Shown piece after piece: positions 1 to 6,232 of a DNA stretch of 8,140 nt (position 1 is its first letter; every line of letters starts with the position of its first letter). The stretch comes from Faecenecus sp036648855 (GTDB taxonomy: Bacteria > Bacillota_I > Bacilli_A > RF39 > UBA660). Location of the stretch: assembly GCA_036648855.1 (NCBI GenBank), contig JAVWCU010000041.1, positions 1-8,140 on the forward strand. The letters are read 5' to 3'. Below the pieces are notes generated by a model. That model was not told where the DNA came from. It made no database searches and saw nothing but the letters and a program-made list of their open reading frames with translations. Position numbers and translations under genes: made by a program.

Positions 1-221
1 ACTATTATTTCAGTAGGACTAGGAAGTGGAATACTAGTATCACTTCTAATAGCATATTCAGCCATTGTCACTAATTTCTTAGCATCTGCTATATAAATAT
101 CTTTTTTATTCCTATCCATAATAGACATAACATTAGGAACAGCAATTAACATAATAACACTTAAAATAACAAGAACTCCCAACAATTCAATTAAAGTAAA
201 ACCCTTATGATTTAGTTTCAT
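1..221 (-). CDS. Type IV prepilin-like (pseudopilin) protein, 3' part missing
   Basis: The gene starts at ATG 219-221 and leaves the window after 73 codons, so only the N-terminal part is seen. The start MKLNHKGFTLIELLGV is a textbook class III prepilin signal: a short basic leader, a prepilin-peptidase site after Gly7, Phe8 as the methylated residue and Glu at mature position 5 (Glu12). A hydrophobic helix follows to about Pro29, then a charged amphipathic stretch (about 36-50), as in ComGC-like and type II pseudopilins. By family knowledge it would be processed by a PilD/ComC-type peptidase and assembled into a pilus or pseudopilus at the membrane. A GAGGTG ribosome site (227-232) lies 5 nt before the start, with a dedicated promoter upstream. 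Whether it is a major pilin, a minor pilin or a competence pseudopilin cannot be decided without the C-terminus and the downstream genes. Confidence 0.88.
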   Translation of the reverse strand, partial: MKLNHKGFTLIELLGVLVILSVIMLIAVPNVMSIMDRNKKDIYIADAKKLVTMAEYAIRSDTSIPLPSPTEII

Positions 222-245
222 CTATCCACCTCTATCTTTATGTTT

Positions 246-274
246 AGTATACTATTATTTTAATCATATTTCAA
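246..274 (-). promoter_or_regulatory. Sigma-A-type promoter of the prepilin gene
   Basis: On the minus strand the -35 box TTGAAA (269-274) and -10 box TATACT (246-251) are each one base from consensus and separated by exactly 17 bp. The expected transcript start is near 239, giving a leader of about 18 nt with the GAGGTG ribosome site. This suggests the prepilin gene is transcribed separately from the 97-residue gene upstream. Confidence 0.65.
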
Positions 275-306
275 TATGAAGTTCTAACTAAGGAATATTA
301 GTGCTG

Positions 307-328
307 TAGTGTTACCATTAAAACACTA
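307..328. other. Short inverted repeat without a U tract
   Basis: TAGTGTT (307-313) and AACACTA (322-328) form a perfect 7-bp stem around an 8-nt loop, between the stop of the 97-residue gene and the prepilin promoter. TTAGTG (299-304) can alternatively pair with CACTAA (324-329), so two stems compete for the same arm. No run of T follows on either strand, so it does not look like a normal intrinsic terminator. It may be a weak terminator, an mRNA 3'-end stabiliser or a protein site. Apart from this and the prepilin promoter, I see nothing in the 222-352 gap. Confidence 0.3.
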
Positions 329-352
329 AGTATTAAATACAAACAAACATAA

Positions 353-646
353 CTATAGCAAATTCTTTTTTGCTTTTTTAGTTAACTCTGGATAAACTAT
401 ATTATTTTGTCCACCCGAATTTTCAATTTTATTATTTGTAATAATACCAGGATGAAGGCACTCCCTAATAATAGCATTAACAGTATCCTCATCTAGCTCC
501 TCAAACTCAATATTTTCATCTACAAACATAGAAATACCTTGTTGATAATTAACCCATAACCCTTCTTTACTTAAATAATAAAAATTAACATCATTAGTTA
601 ATTTTACTATTCCCCCATTTTCCCTTCGATAATATTTATTTACCAT
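353..646 (-). CDS. Unrecognised 97-residue protein
   Basis: I do not recognise this family. The case for a real gene is the perfect AGGAGG ribosome site (652-657), 5 nt from ATG 644-646, an extended -10 promoter just upstream and a frame ending at TAG 353-355. The product has no membrane segment or signal peptide and is probably cytosolic. It has a basic N-terminus (residues 5-8, YYRR), an aromatic-rich middle (about 22-35, with Trp31), an acidic stretch (residues 43-54) and a basic C-terminus (residues 89-95). The alternation of short hydrophobic and charged segments suggests a small alpha/beta fold, but this is a guess. It lies 50 bp after the GHL10-like gene with no terminator between them, so it may also receive read-through from the ABC operon. 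Confidence 0.7.
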   Translation of the reverse strand: MVNKYYRRENGGIVKLTNDVNFYYLSKEGLWVNYQQGISMFVDENIEFEELDEDTVNAIIRECLHPGIITNNKIENSGGQNNIVYPELTKKAKKNLL

Positions 647-658
647 TTAGTCCTCCTA

Positions 659-676
659 ATGTAAAGTTTCTTACAT
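659..676. promoter_or_regulatory. Inverted repeat over the transcript start of the 97-residue gene
   Basis: ATGTAA-N6-TTACAT forms a perfect 6+6 dyad (minus strand ATGTAAGAAACTTTACAT). It sits between the -10 element (681-686) and the ribosome site (652-657), covering the expected transcript start. It could be a repressor operator of the TGTNA-N6-TNACA layout, or a 5'-end mRNA hairpin directly before the Shine-Dalgarno sequence. The symmetry is read directly; the role is inferred. Confidence 0.4.
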
Positions 677-680
677 CAAA

Positions 681-689
681 AGTATATCA
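681..689 (-). promoter_or_regulatory. Extended -10 promoter element (97-residue gene)
   Basis: TGATATACT on the minus strand matches the extended -10 pattern TGnTATAAT with one mismatch. No good -35 box is found 16-18 bp upstream, which is tolerated when a TG extension is present. It places the transcript start near 674, inside the inverted repeat at 659-676. Confidence 0.45.
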
Positions 690-696
690 CATATTT

Positions 697-1899
697 TTAA
701 CTATGAATTAGCAGTTTCAATAATTCTTCTGTTTCCTTCATAGTAGTTTCAGTTTTATACCTATCTCCAAAGATATAATCATATCTAAATAAAGAAAAAC
801 CCATATAATGAGAAACTCCACGACTAGCAATAACTTGTTTCATAATTATATTTTGATTATCTTGCCACTCTGTACTTCCAGAAACAGCATAATTATCTTT
901 ACTTCCCGTCTTATAAAAAGCAAGCGCTGGAAGTAGTTTAATATCATCTAATTTAATATAACTATTCCACTCTAAAATTGTCTTTAAAAATGGTTTCCTC
1001 TCATTTAAAAACCCAAAATATATTTGAGGCATAATATAATCTATATAACCCTTTTCTCCCATCCACCTCTTAGTATCTGCATAATTAGAGGCATAATTAT
1101 TATCAATATTACCTTCTGGACTAATACCAAAAATTTTATTATATGAATGAACTAATTCATATGTTGCTCTAACTAATTTATTTACTTCTTCTAAACGATA
1201 ATCAGTTAAAGAAAGTTTCCCACCCTCATTAATATAACTAGCATAATTATCTCTATCTATCTCATGATCAGGATAAAAATAATCATCAAAATGAATACCA
1301 TCCACTTCATAATTATCTAATATTTCCTTAATCCCCTCTAAAACTAAATCTCTTACTTCCCTACTAGCAGGATTATAAAATATCCCTTTATTAGGAATAA
1401 CCTTTAATTTATTAGAACCTAACCACTTATAGCAAGGATTATTTTTAGAAATAGAATCTATATTTGTACTATTTCTTATTCTATAAGGATTAATCCAAGC
1501 ATGAATTTCAATCTGTCTTAAATGAGCTTCTTCTATTATAAATTCTAATATATCAAAGGGTAATTCATCCCCTTCTTTATTAACTATAACCTCACTACTT
1601 GGAAATAACTTAGAAGGATAAACTGCATCAGAAAAAGATCTAACATGAGCAATAATCATATTAAATCCCAATTTTTCCATATTATCTAGCATTGTAATTA
1701 AATTAGCTTTAGCCGTTCTAATATCCTGATTCTTTATATAATCTTGATATTCAATATAAGAGACAAATATAGCTTTCTTCTCATCTTGAATTTTAGGAAA
1801 TTCTAAAATTAATGAACTGGGCTTAGGAACAAACAAAGAAATTATTATAATAGCAGTAACCAAAATAGTTACTGCTACTAAACATTTTTTAAATCTCAT
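697..1899 (-). CDS. GHL10-family (PF02638, YngK/DigH-like) glycoside-hydrolase-like protein
   Basis: The 400-residue product resembles the GHL10 family, a TIM-barrel group related to GH13-type hydrolases. Its E. coli member DigH (YddW) cleaves peptide-free peptidoglycan strands. Family-type motifs appear in order: HAWINPYR (133-140), NPASREVRDLV (176-186), VDGIHFDDYFYP (199-210), GISPEGN (258-264) and YIMPQIYFGF (288-297). Asp205/Asp206 and Glu262 are the obvious candidate catalytic or binding acids. Residues 1-26 are a basic leader plus a long hydrophobic helix, so the protein is exported or anchored with the barrel outside. Cys6 lies at the start of the helix and is not in a lipobox. GGGTGAT (1903-1909) is the ribosome site. 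It starts 57 bp behind the FtsX-like permease with no terminator between, so it probably belongs to the ABC operon. The substrate (wall glycan or other polysaccharide) is inferred. Confidence 0.88.
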   Translation of the reverse strand: MRFKKCLVAVTILVTAIIIISLFVPKPSSLILEFPKIQDEKKAIFVSYIEYQDYIKNQDIRTAKANLITMLDNMEKLGFNMIIAHVRSFSDAVYPSKLFPSSEVIVNKEGDELPFDILEFIIEEAHLRQIEIHAWINPYRIRNSTNIDSISKNNPCYKWLGSNKLKVIPNKGIFYNPASREVRDLVLEGIKEILDNYEVDGIHFDDYFYPDHEIDRDNYASYINEGGKLSLTDYRLEEVNKLVRATYELVHSYNKIFGISPEGNIDNNYASNYADTKRWMGEKGYIDYIMPQIYFGFLNERKPFLKTILEWNSYIKLDDIKLLPALAFYKTGSKDNYAVSGSTEWQDNQNIIMKQVIASRGVSHYMGFSLFRYDYIFGDRYKTETTMKETEELLKLLIHS

Positions 1900-1956
1900 C
1901 TAATCACCCTACTTTTAATTATAAGTTTAAAGTACTAGATAAGCATATTTTGTCGT

Positions 1957-4617
1957 TTAAATATTTTCTTCTCTAATTGCATCTAAAATATTTTCTTTTG
2001 CTATTTTGTGAGAAGCATAAATCATTGTTAAGAAAGTAATTATAAATACTGCTAGTATACAGATTATAATTGCCATCCAAGGCATTATTAAACCCGCATT
2101 ATTCATACTACTAAAGCTATAATTAAATAGTAATATAACAATAAATGACAAAGGTAACCCCACTATAAGAGCTTTATAACCATATAGGAAACTTTCAAAA
2201 CAAATTATTTTCCTAAACCCTTTTGGAGATAAACCGATACTTCTTAAAACTGCAAATTCTTTTCTTCTAAGTGCAATAGAAGTAGTAATAGTATTAAAGA
2301 CACTAGTTACTCCTATCAAGGTCACTAACGAAATAAACCCATATAATAATAACCCAATTATAAAAATTAAATTCCGTTCAGTTTCCCTTTCTTCAGCATA
2401 ATTTATAATAGATAAATTAGGAGTATTAAGAGCTTTTAGTTTTTGGTAAACAGCCTTAAACTGCTTATCTTTTATTCTAATATCAATATTATACCCTAGC
2501 TTATTTTTATCAGAAGAAGGAATAAAATCTTTTTCCAAGGTTGCTTGCATAGCTTCAGATATATAGAAAACTGCCCCATCGGAATTTACTAAATACGGTT
2601 CTTTATTAACAGTAGTAATAGGATAATTTTTAGTAACAGTTTCTGATTTTCCTAAATTACTAGTTTCTAAATTAAATTTAAAATTAGGAATACTCTTAGG
2701 ATTATAAACATCAATGGTCATTGACTTACCAGTAGCAGGCTCTTTAAAAGTTAGTTGATTAGCTAAAATTAATTTAACTTGCGAGCCACTGTAATCTTTC
2801 TCATTTAAATTTAATGATTTTAAATAAAGTTGATAAGATTTATTATCTAACACTTCAATATTAATAGGAATCCCTGGAAATTCAGCCATATCTTTATAAG
2901 CCATATCTTTATGAGATATATTATAAGTTTCCAACATTTTTAAATAAGCTTTACTATAATCTTTAGAAATATCTAGAGGCAGTAAAACACTTTGATTACC
3001 CGCTAAATTTAAGTAATTAAGCATTACATAACTATCTAATTCCGGTAAATTCTTTACAAATTCTTTAGTTTTCTTTATTTCATCTAACTGACTACTGTTT
3101 TGATAAAGTATTAAATCATAATCAGCAATATTCATAAAAGTTGAAGTAGCCCTATTTCCGTATTCTACAAAGGTAGAAAAGCCAATAAATAAAACAATAC
3201 TAACTACTAAACTAATAATAGTAATTCTATATTTATTTTTATTTCTCTTCATATTTTTTAAAGCTAGTTCACCCTCTATTCCAAAAAGCTTATTAGTGAG
3301 ACGGCTAGTTTTAATTCGCCTTTTATTCATTTTAATATCATCACTTAATCTAATAGCTTCAATTGGAGATATTCTAGAAGCTTTAAAAGCCGGAAGAAAA
3401 GCTGATATAATTATAGTTATTATCATATAAATAATAGGAATAATTATAAATAACGGATATAAAGAAAGTCTTAAAGGAACAACGAAAACACTTGGTAACA
3501 AAGCATTAACTATTTGAATTACTACCCAAATTCCAAATATTCCTGATAAAACACCTAGAGGAATTCCAATTGCTCCAACAACTAAAGCTTCAAAGAAAAC
3601 CGTTTTACGCAGTTGTAATTTAGTTGCTCCTATACTTGAAAACAAACCAAATTGCTTTTTTCTTTCCATAACAGAGATAGCAAAAGAATTATAAATTACT
3701 AAAGCACACCCTACTGCTATAAGAGTTAAAACTAATGTTATTACTAAGATCATTGTAGTATTAATATTTTCATAAGTACTAGCTCCATAAAAAGAAAGCA
3801 ATGACTCATTATAATCAATAAGAGGTTTTAATTCAGTTTGCTCAGTTTTAAAATTCTTAACCTCATAAGTAGGAGATCCTACTCTAGAAGCAATATCTTC
3901 ACTTTTTTTAGCAATATCTTTAACTTGTTTATAAATAATAGAAACTGGTATTAAAGAGTTTTCAGATATTAAAGGCTTAACCTCTTTAGTTAAAATAGTA
4001 TAACCGGGTGCTTGATGAGGCTCATCATACCTTCTATCCATTATTCCAACTATTACATATTCAGAGTTATTCTTAGGCACAAACACTTCTTTAGTATCAA
4101 AGGGATGACTCTGCTTAAGCTCTATATTATCTGGAGGAAGAGTCCTAACTCCTAAAGTGAGTTTTAATGTATCTCCAACTTTATAACTAACTCCCCCATT
4201 ATCTTTAATATGTTTAGAAATAATTATTTCTTTATCATTTTTAGGTAATCTGCCCTCTAAAACAGTGGCAGTATTCAAGTAAGACTGATTAGCAGTCTCT
4301 AAATGAAGATATGGTTTAAATTCATTAGTGCCTCCATTTAAAACAGCATAGCCTAAACTATAATGTAAGTAATAATCTTCTACTGTCATGTTATTAGCAA
4401 TATATTTTATATTTTTATATGGTACTTCATTTAAAGTAGCATGTTGTAAGCCCGAAGATTTTTTTATATCCTCTAGTTGAAACTCCCTCATTGTTGATGC
4501 AATTGTCCCTATTCCAACCATTAGAGCTGCTGATAATATAATACCAATAATAGTGACTGTTGTCCTTTTTTTATTCAATCTTAAATGCCTTAAAGTAAGT
4601 TTATTTAAAATGTCCAT
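1957..4617 (-). CDS. ABC transporter permease with two FtsX-like domains (MacB/LolCE superfamily)
   Basis: The 886-residue product is a fused, duplicated permease of the type VII (mechanotransmission) ABC class. Each half has one helix, a large extracytoplasmic domain and three more helices: helices near 22-42, 288-310, 341-371 and 388-410, then 464-482, 750-775, 808-832 and 845-868. The external domains span about 43-287 and 483-749. The FtsX domains lie at about 292-412 and 757-878. Each has the coupling segment after its first helix (ERKKQFGLFSSIGAT, 318-332; LRRKEFAVLRSIGLS, 783-797) and a closing signature (SRISPIEAIR, 414-423; KENILDAIRE, 874-883). The layout fits MacB/LolCE-like exporters rather than BceB, which has a single large loop. 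Its ATG overlaps the ATPase stop (TAATG), implying translational coupling. The substrate is unknown: lipid, peptide or a mechanical signal to a wall enzyme. A five-codon tandem duplication lies at residues 569-578. Confidence 0.93.
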   Translation of the reverse strand: MDILNKLTLRHLRLNKKRTTVTIIGIILSAALMVGIGTIASTMREFQLEDIKKSSGLQHATLNEVPYKNIKYIANNMTVEDYYLHYSLGYAVLNGGTNEFKPYLHLETANQSYLNTATVLEGRLPKNDKEIIISKHIKDNGGVSYKVGDTLKLTLGVRTLPPDNIELKQSHPFDTKEVFVPKNNSEYVIVGIMDRRYDEPHQAPGYTILTKEVKPLISENSLIPVSIIYKQVKDIAKKSEDIASRVGSPTYEVKNFKTEQTELKPLIDYNESLLSFYGASTYENINTTMILVITLVLTLIAVGCALVIYNSFAISVMERKKQFGLFSSIGATKLQLRKTVFFEALVVGAIGIPLGVLSGIFGIWVVIQIVNALLPSVFVVPLRLSLYPLFIIIPIIYMIITIIISAFLPAFKASRISPIEAIRLSDDIKMNKRRIKTSRLTNKLFGIEGELALKNMKRNKNKYRITIISLVVSIVLFIGFSTFVEYGNRATSTFMNIADYDLILYQNSSQLDEIKKTKEFVKNLPELDSYVMLNYLNLAGNQSVLLPLDISKDYSKAYLKMLETYNISHKDMAYKDMAEFPGIPINIEVLDNKSYQLYLKSLNLNEKDYSGSQVKLILANQLTFKEPATGKSMTIDVYNPKSIPNFKFNLETSNLGKSETVTKNYPITTVNKEPYLVNSDGAVFYISEAMQATLEKDFIPSSDKNKLGYNIDIRIKDKQFKAVYQKLKALNTPNLSIINYAEERETERNLIFIIGLLLYGFISLVTLIGVTSVFNTITTSIALRRKEFAVLRSIGLSPKGFRKIICFESFLYGYKALIVGLPLSFIVILLFNYSFSSMNNAGLIMPWMAIIICILAVFIITFLTMIYASHKIAKENILDAIREENI
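2884..2913. repeat. 15-bp in-frame tandem duplication inside the permease gene
   Basis: Two adjacent 15-bp units (2884-2898 and 2899-2913) differ at one base and encode HKDMA-YKDMA at residues 569-578, in the second extracytoplasmic domain. It looks like a recent slippage duplication that kept the reading frame. Confidence 0.8.
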
Positions 4618-5300
4618 TACTGCACCTGCTCATCACTTACAATATGTCCATCATCTAAAGTAATAATTCTTTTAGCATTTAAAGCAAGAGAATGATCATG
4701 GGTAATCATAATAATTGTTTGTTTATATTTTTGATTAGATAATTTAAGTAACTCAATGATTTCTCTACTAGCTTTTGAATCTAAATTACCAGTTGGTTCA
4801 TCTGCTAGTAATAAAGCTGGATGATTCATTAAAGCCCTACCTATTGATACTCTTTGTTGCTGTCCTCCAGATAATTCATTAGGTAAGTGTTTTACACGAT
4901 CAGCTAAATTTAGAGTACTAATTAACTCTTGAAGATACATCTCATCTACTTTCTTATTATCTAGTAAAATTGGTAAAGTTATATTTTCTGCTACATTTAA
5001 AATAGGTATTAAATTATAGAACTGGTAAATTAATCCTACCTGTCTTCTTCTAAATATTGCTAAATTAGTTTCATTTAGCTGATAAATATCTTCTCCGTCA
5101 ACATAGACTTTTCCAGAAGTTGGAGTATCTACTCCACCTAAAATATGAAGAAGCGTACTTTTACCAGAACCTGAAGCTCCAACAATAGCTACAAACTCTC
5201 CTTTATTTATAGAAAAACTAACTTTATCTAAAGCTCTAACTAAAGTCTCATTCTTTCCATAAGTTTTTGATAAATCCATAACTTTTAATATTTCCATCAT
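4617..5300 (-). CDS. ABC transporter ATP-binding protein (MacB/LolD/SalX type)
   Basis: The 227-residue nucleotide-binding subunit has all motifs intact: Walker A GASGSGKST (41-49), Q-loop Gln93 in YQFYNLIP, signature LSGGQQQR (143-150), Walker B with Asp167-Glu168 in LLLADEPTGNLDS (163-175) and the H-loop His201. The DEPTGNLDS form and the length are typical of the MacB/LolD/FtsE-type export subfamily that pairs with FtsX-domain permeases. It should dimerise on the cytoplasmic face of the permease encoded immediately downstream. Two ATGs are adjacent (5298-5300 and 5295-5297). The AAAAGG ribosome site (5305-5310) is 4 nt from the first and 7 nt from the second, so translation may begin at the second. 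The first ATG overlaps the stop of the 57-residue gene (TAATG), and the ribosome site lies within that gene's last codons. Confidence 0.95.
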   Translation of the reverse strand: MMEILKVMDLSKTYGKNETLVRALDKVSFSINKGEFVAIVGASGSGKSTLLHILGGVDTPTSGKVYVDGEDIYQLNETNLAIFRRRQVGLIYQFYNLIPILNVAENITLPILLDNKKVDEMYLQELISTLNLADRVKHLPNELSGGQQQRVSIGRALMNHPALLLADEPTGNLDSKASREIIELLKLSNQKYKQTIIMITHDHSLALNAKRIITLDDGHIVSDEQVQ

Positions 5301-5473
5301 TACACCTTTTCTCTTTCTATATTAGTAATTGTTAATACGTCCAAACTATTCACAAGACTACTATCTTGCTTTAAGCTAGTAAAATATATATATATTATTC
5401 CACAATTAATTAAAAAAGTAATCAATAATATTGTAATAGTTAAAACTACCTTATTATAATTTTCCTTATACAT
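5300..5473 (-). CDS. 57-residue single-pass membrane protein coupled to the ABC transporter
   Basis: This short gene runs from ATG 5471-5473 to TAA 5300-5302. Its start has a strong AAGGAG site (5480-5485) at 6-nt spacing and a near-consensus promoter just upstream. Its stop overlaps the ATPase start as TAATG, the same junction used between ATPase and permease. The product begins MYKENYNKVV and has one hydrophobic helix at about residues 9-31 with Lys3 and Lys8 before it, so the N-terminus should be inside. A polar tail of about 26 residues (SLKQDSSLVNSLDVLTITN and beyond) lies outside. I recognise no family. Being first in the operon suggests a small accessory subunit or regulator of the transporter. 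Alternatively its translation may mainly serve to load ribosomes onto the ATPase gene. A Cys at residue 24 lies within the helix and is not a clear lipobox. Confidence 0.75.
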   Translation of the reverse strand: MYKENYNKVVLTITILLITFLINCGIIYIYFTSLKQDSSLVNSLDVLTITNIEREKV

Positions 5474-5479
5474 AGATAA

Positions 5480-5485
5480 CTCCTT
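5480..5485 (-). promoter_or_regulatory. Ribosome binding site of the 57-residue gene
   Basis: AAGGAG on the minus strand, followed by 6 nt (TTATCT) and ATG. It is stronger than the site in front of the ATPase, which supports the short frame as a real gene and as the entry point of ribosomes into the operon. Confidence 0.75.
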
Positions 5486-5502
5486 TCTAATAATCCCATA
5501 GT

Positions 5503-5531
5503 ACTATAAAGAAATGACTTTAAAGTGACAA
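5503..5531 (-). promoter_or_regulatory. Sigma-A-type promoter of the ABC operon
   Basis: The -35 box TTGTCA (5526-5531) and -10 box TATAGT (5503-5508) are each one base from consensus with an exact 17-bp spacer. The expected start is near 5496, leaving a leader of about 22 nt before the 57-residue gene. The -35 sits in TAATTGTCA, the same nine bases as in the promoter of the TasA-like gene. GTGAC and GTCAC arms flank the AT-rich stretch just upstream (5525-5552), which might be a weak operator. Confidence 0.7.
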
Positions 5532-5554
5532 TTATTATAACAATTTAGTCACAC

Positions 5555-5586
5555 AAAAAAAGTATGTCAACTTAATCAACATACTT
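5555..5586 (-). terminator. Intrinsic terminator of the TasA-like gene
   Basis: On the minus strand AAGTATGT (5579-5586) pairs perfectly with ACATACTT (5560-5567) over an 11-nt loop, followed by a run of T (5555-5560). It starts 8 bp after the TAG of the TasA-like gene and isolates that gene from the ABC operon promoter. Confidence 0.85.
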
Positions 5587-5594
5587 AATATTTT

Positions 5595-6209
5595 CTATTT
5601 ACTTATTTGAGCTTTAACATCTAACTTACCAAAAAACTGAGCGCCTTCTGTATTCTCATTAGTTTCATAATCTACCCATATCTTTAATTCATATGAAACC
5701 TTATTATCACCACTATTAGTAATATTACCCATATCAATAACCCCAGCATTATCTCTTAGAAGTCCGGTTGATAAAATATTACCATTTTTCTTTAATGAAT
5801 AACGAAGAACATCTGGAGTTACTACTAAACAAGTTTTATCCTTACTTTCATTCTTACATTTGTTAATAGCCTCTTCATCACTTACTAAAGATAAAGAGTA
5901 ATTAACAGGCTTACTACCCGTATTTTTTAAAGTAAAATGATAAGGATTAGTACTAAGACCCCCTATTTCTGTCATAGGTATTACATCTTTTATTACTAAA
6001 GATGAATTCTTAGTATCCTCTACCATTACCTCTAGTGATGTAGTCTTTACTATGTTTTTAGAATTATCTTTACTCATTACTGCCCAAATATAAGTAAATC
6101 CTGCACAAATACCCGCAACTACTAAAGTCATTAAAATTATTATTAGAATTTGTCTTAACTTCATTTCATTAAATTTAGGTTTATTAAGTTTCTTAGCTTT
6201 CTTAGCCAT
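5595..6209 (-). CDS. TasA/camelysin-like (Peptidase_M73-type fold) membrane-anchored surface protein
   Basis: The 204-residue product has a very basic N-terminus (1-19), a long hydrophobic helix (about 20-45) and an exported domain of about 155 residues. That domain reads like the TasA/camelysin beta-sandwich: IKDVIPMTEIGGLSTNPYHF (73-92) with FTLKNTGSKPVNYSLSL after it, then the late strands SYELKIWVDYETN (172-184) and FFGKLDVKAQ (192-201). Bacillus TasA family members form extracellular fibres or surface layers after SipW-type processing. Here no clear cleavage site follows the helix, so the protein may remain anchored. Cys118 and Cys127 are the only cysteines in the outer domain and could form a disulfide. 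The ribosome site is GGGGTG (6215-6220). The gene is monocistronic, with its own promoter and terminator. The assignment rests on motif resemblance, and a different Ig-like fold remains possible. Confidence 0.65.
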   Translation of the reverse strand: MAKKAKKLNKPKFNEMKLRQILIIILMTLVVAGICAGFTYIWAVMSKDNSKNIVKTTSLEVMVEDTKNSSLVIKDVIPMTEIGGLSTNPYHFTLKNTGSKPVNYSLSLVSDEEAINKCKNESKDKTCLVVTPDVLRYSLKKNGNILSTGLLRDNAGVIDMGNITNSGDNKVSYELKIWVDYETNENTEGAQFFGKLDVKAQISK

Positions 6210-6232
6210 ATTGACACCCCTATTCTAAATTC

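Noticed and set aside
697..1899. Lipoprotein anchoring of the GHL10-like protein at Cys6
   Set aside because: Cys6 comes before the hydrophobic helix, not after it, so there is no lipobox.
1918..1923. TATAAT on the minus strand just before the GHL10-like gene
   Set aside because: There is no usable -35 at 16-18 bp (ATGCTT or TGCTTA), no TG extension, and it would leave a leader of only about 12 nt. I favour read-through from the ABC operon, but cannot exclude a weak internal promoter.
1957..5300. BceAB-type antimicrobial peptide detoxification transporter
   Set aside because: BceB has one large external loop in a ten-helix chain, and such loci usually carry a two-component system. This permease has two external domains and no sensor kinase or regulator is present.
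5534..5539. Second TATAAT upstream of the ABC operon promoter
   Set aside because: No acceptable -35 lies 17 bp upstream, and the TTGTCA-17-TATAGT promoter downstream is better placed.
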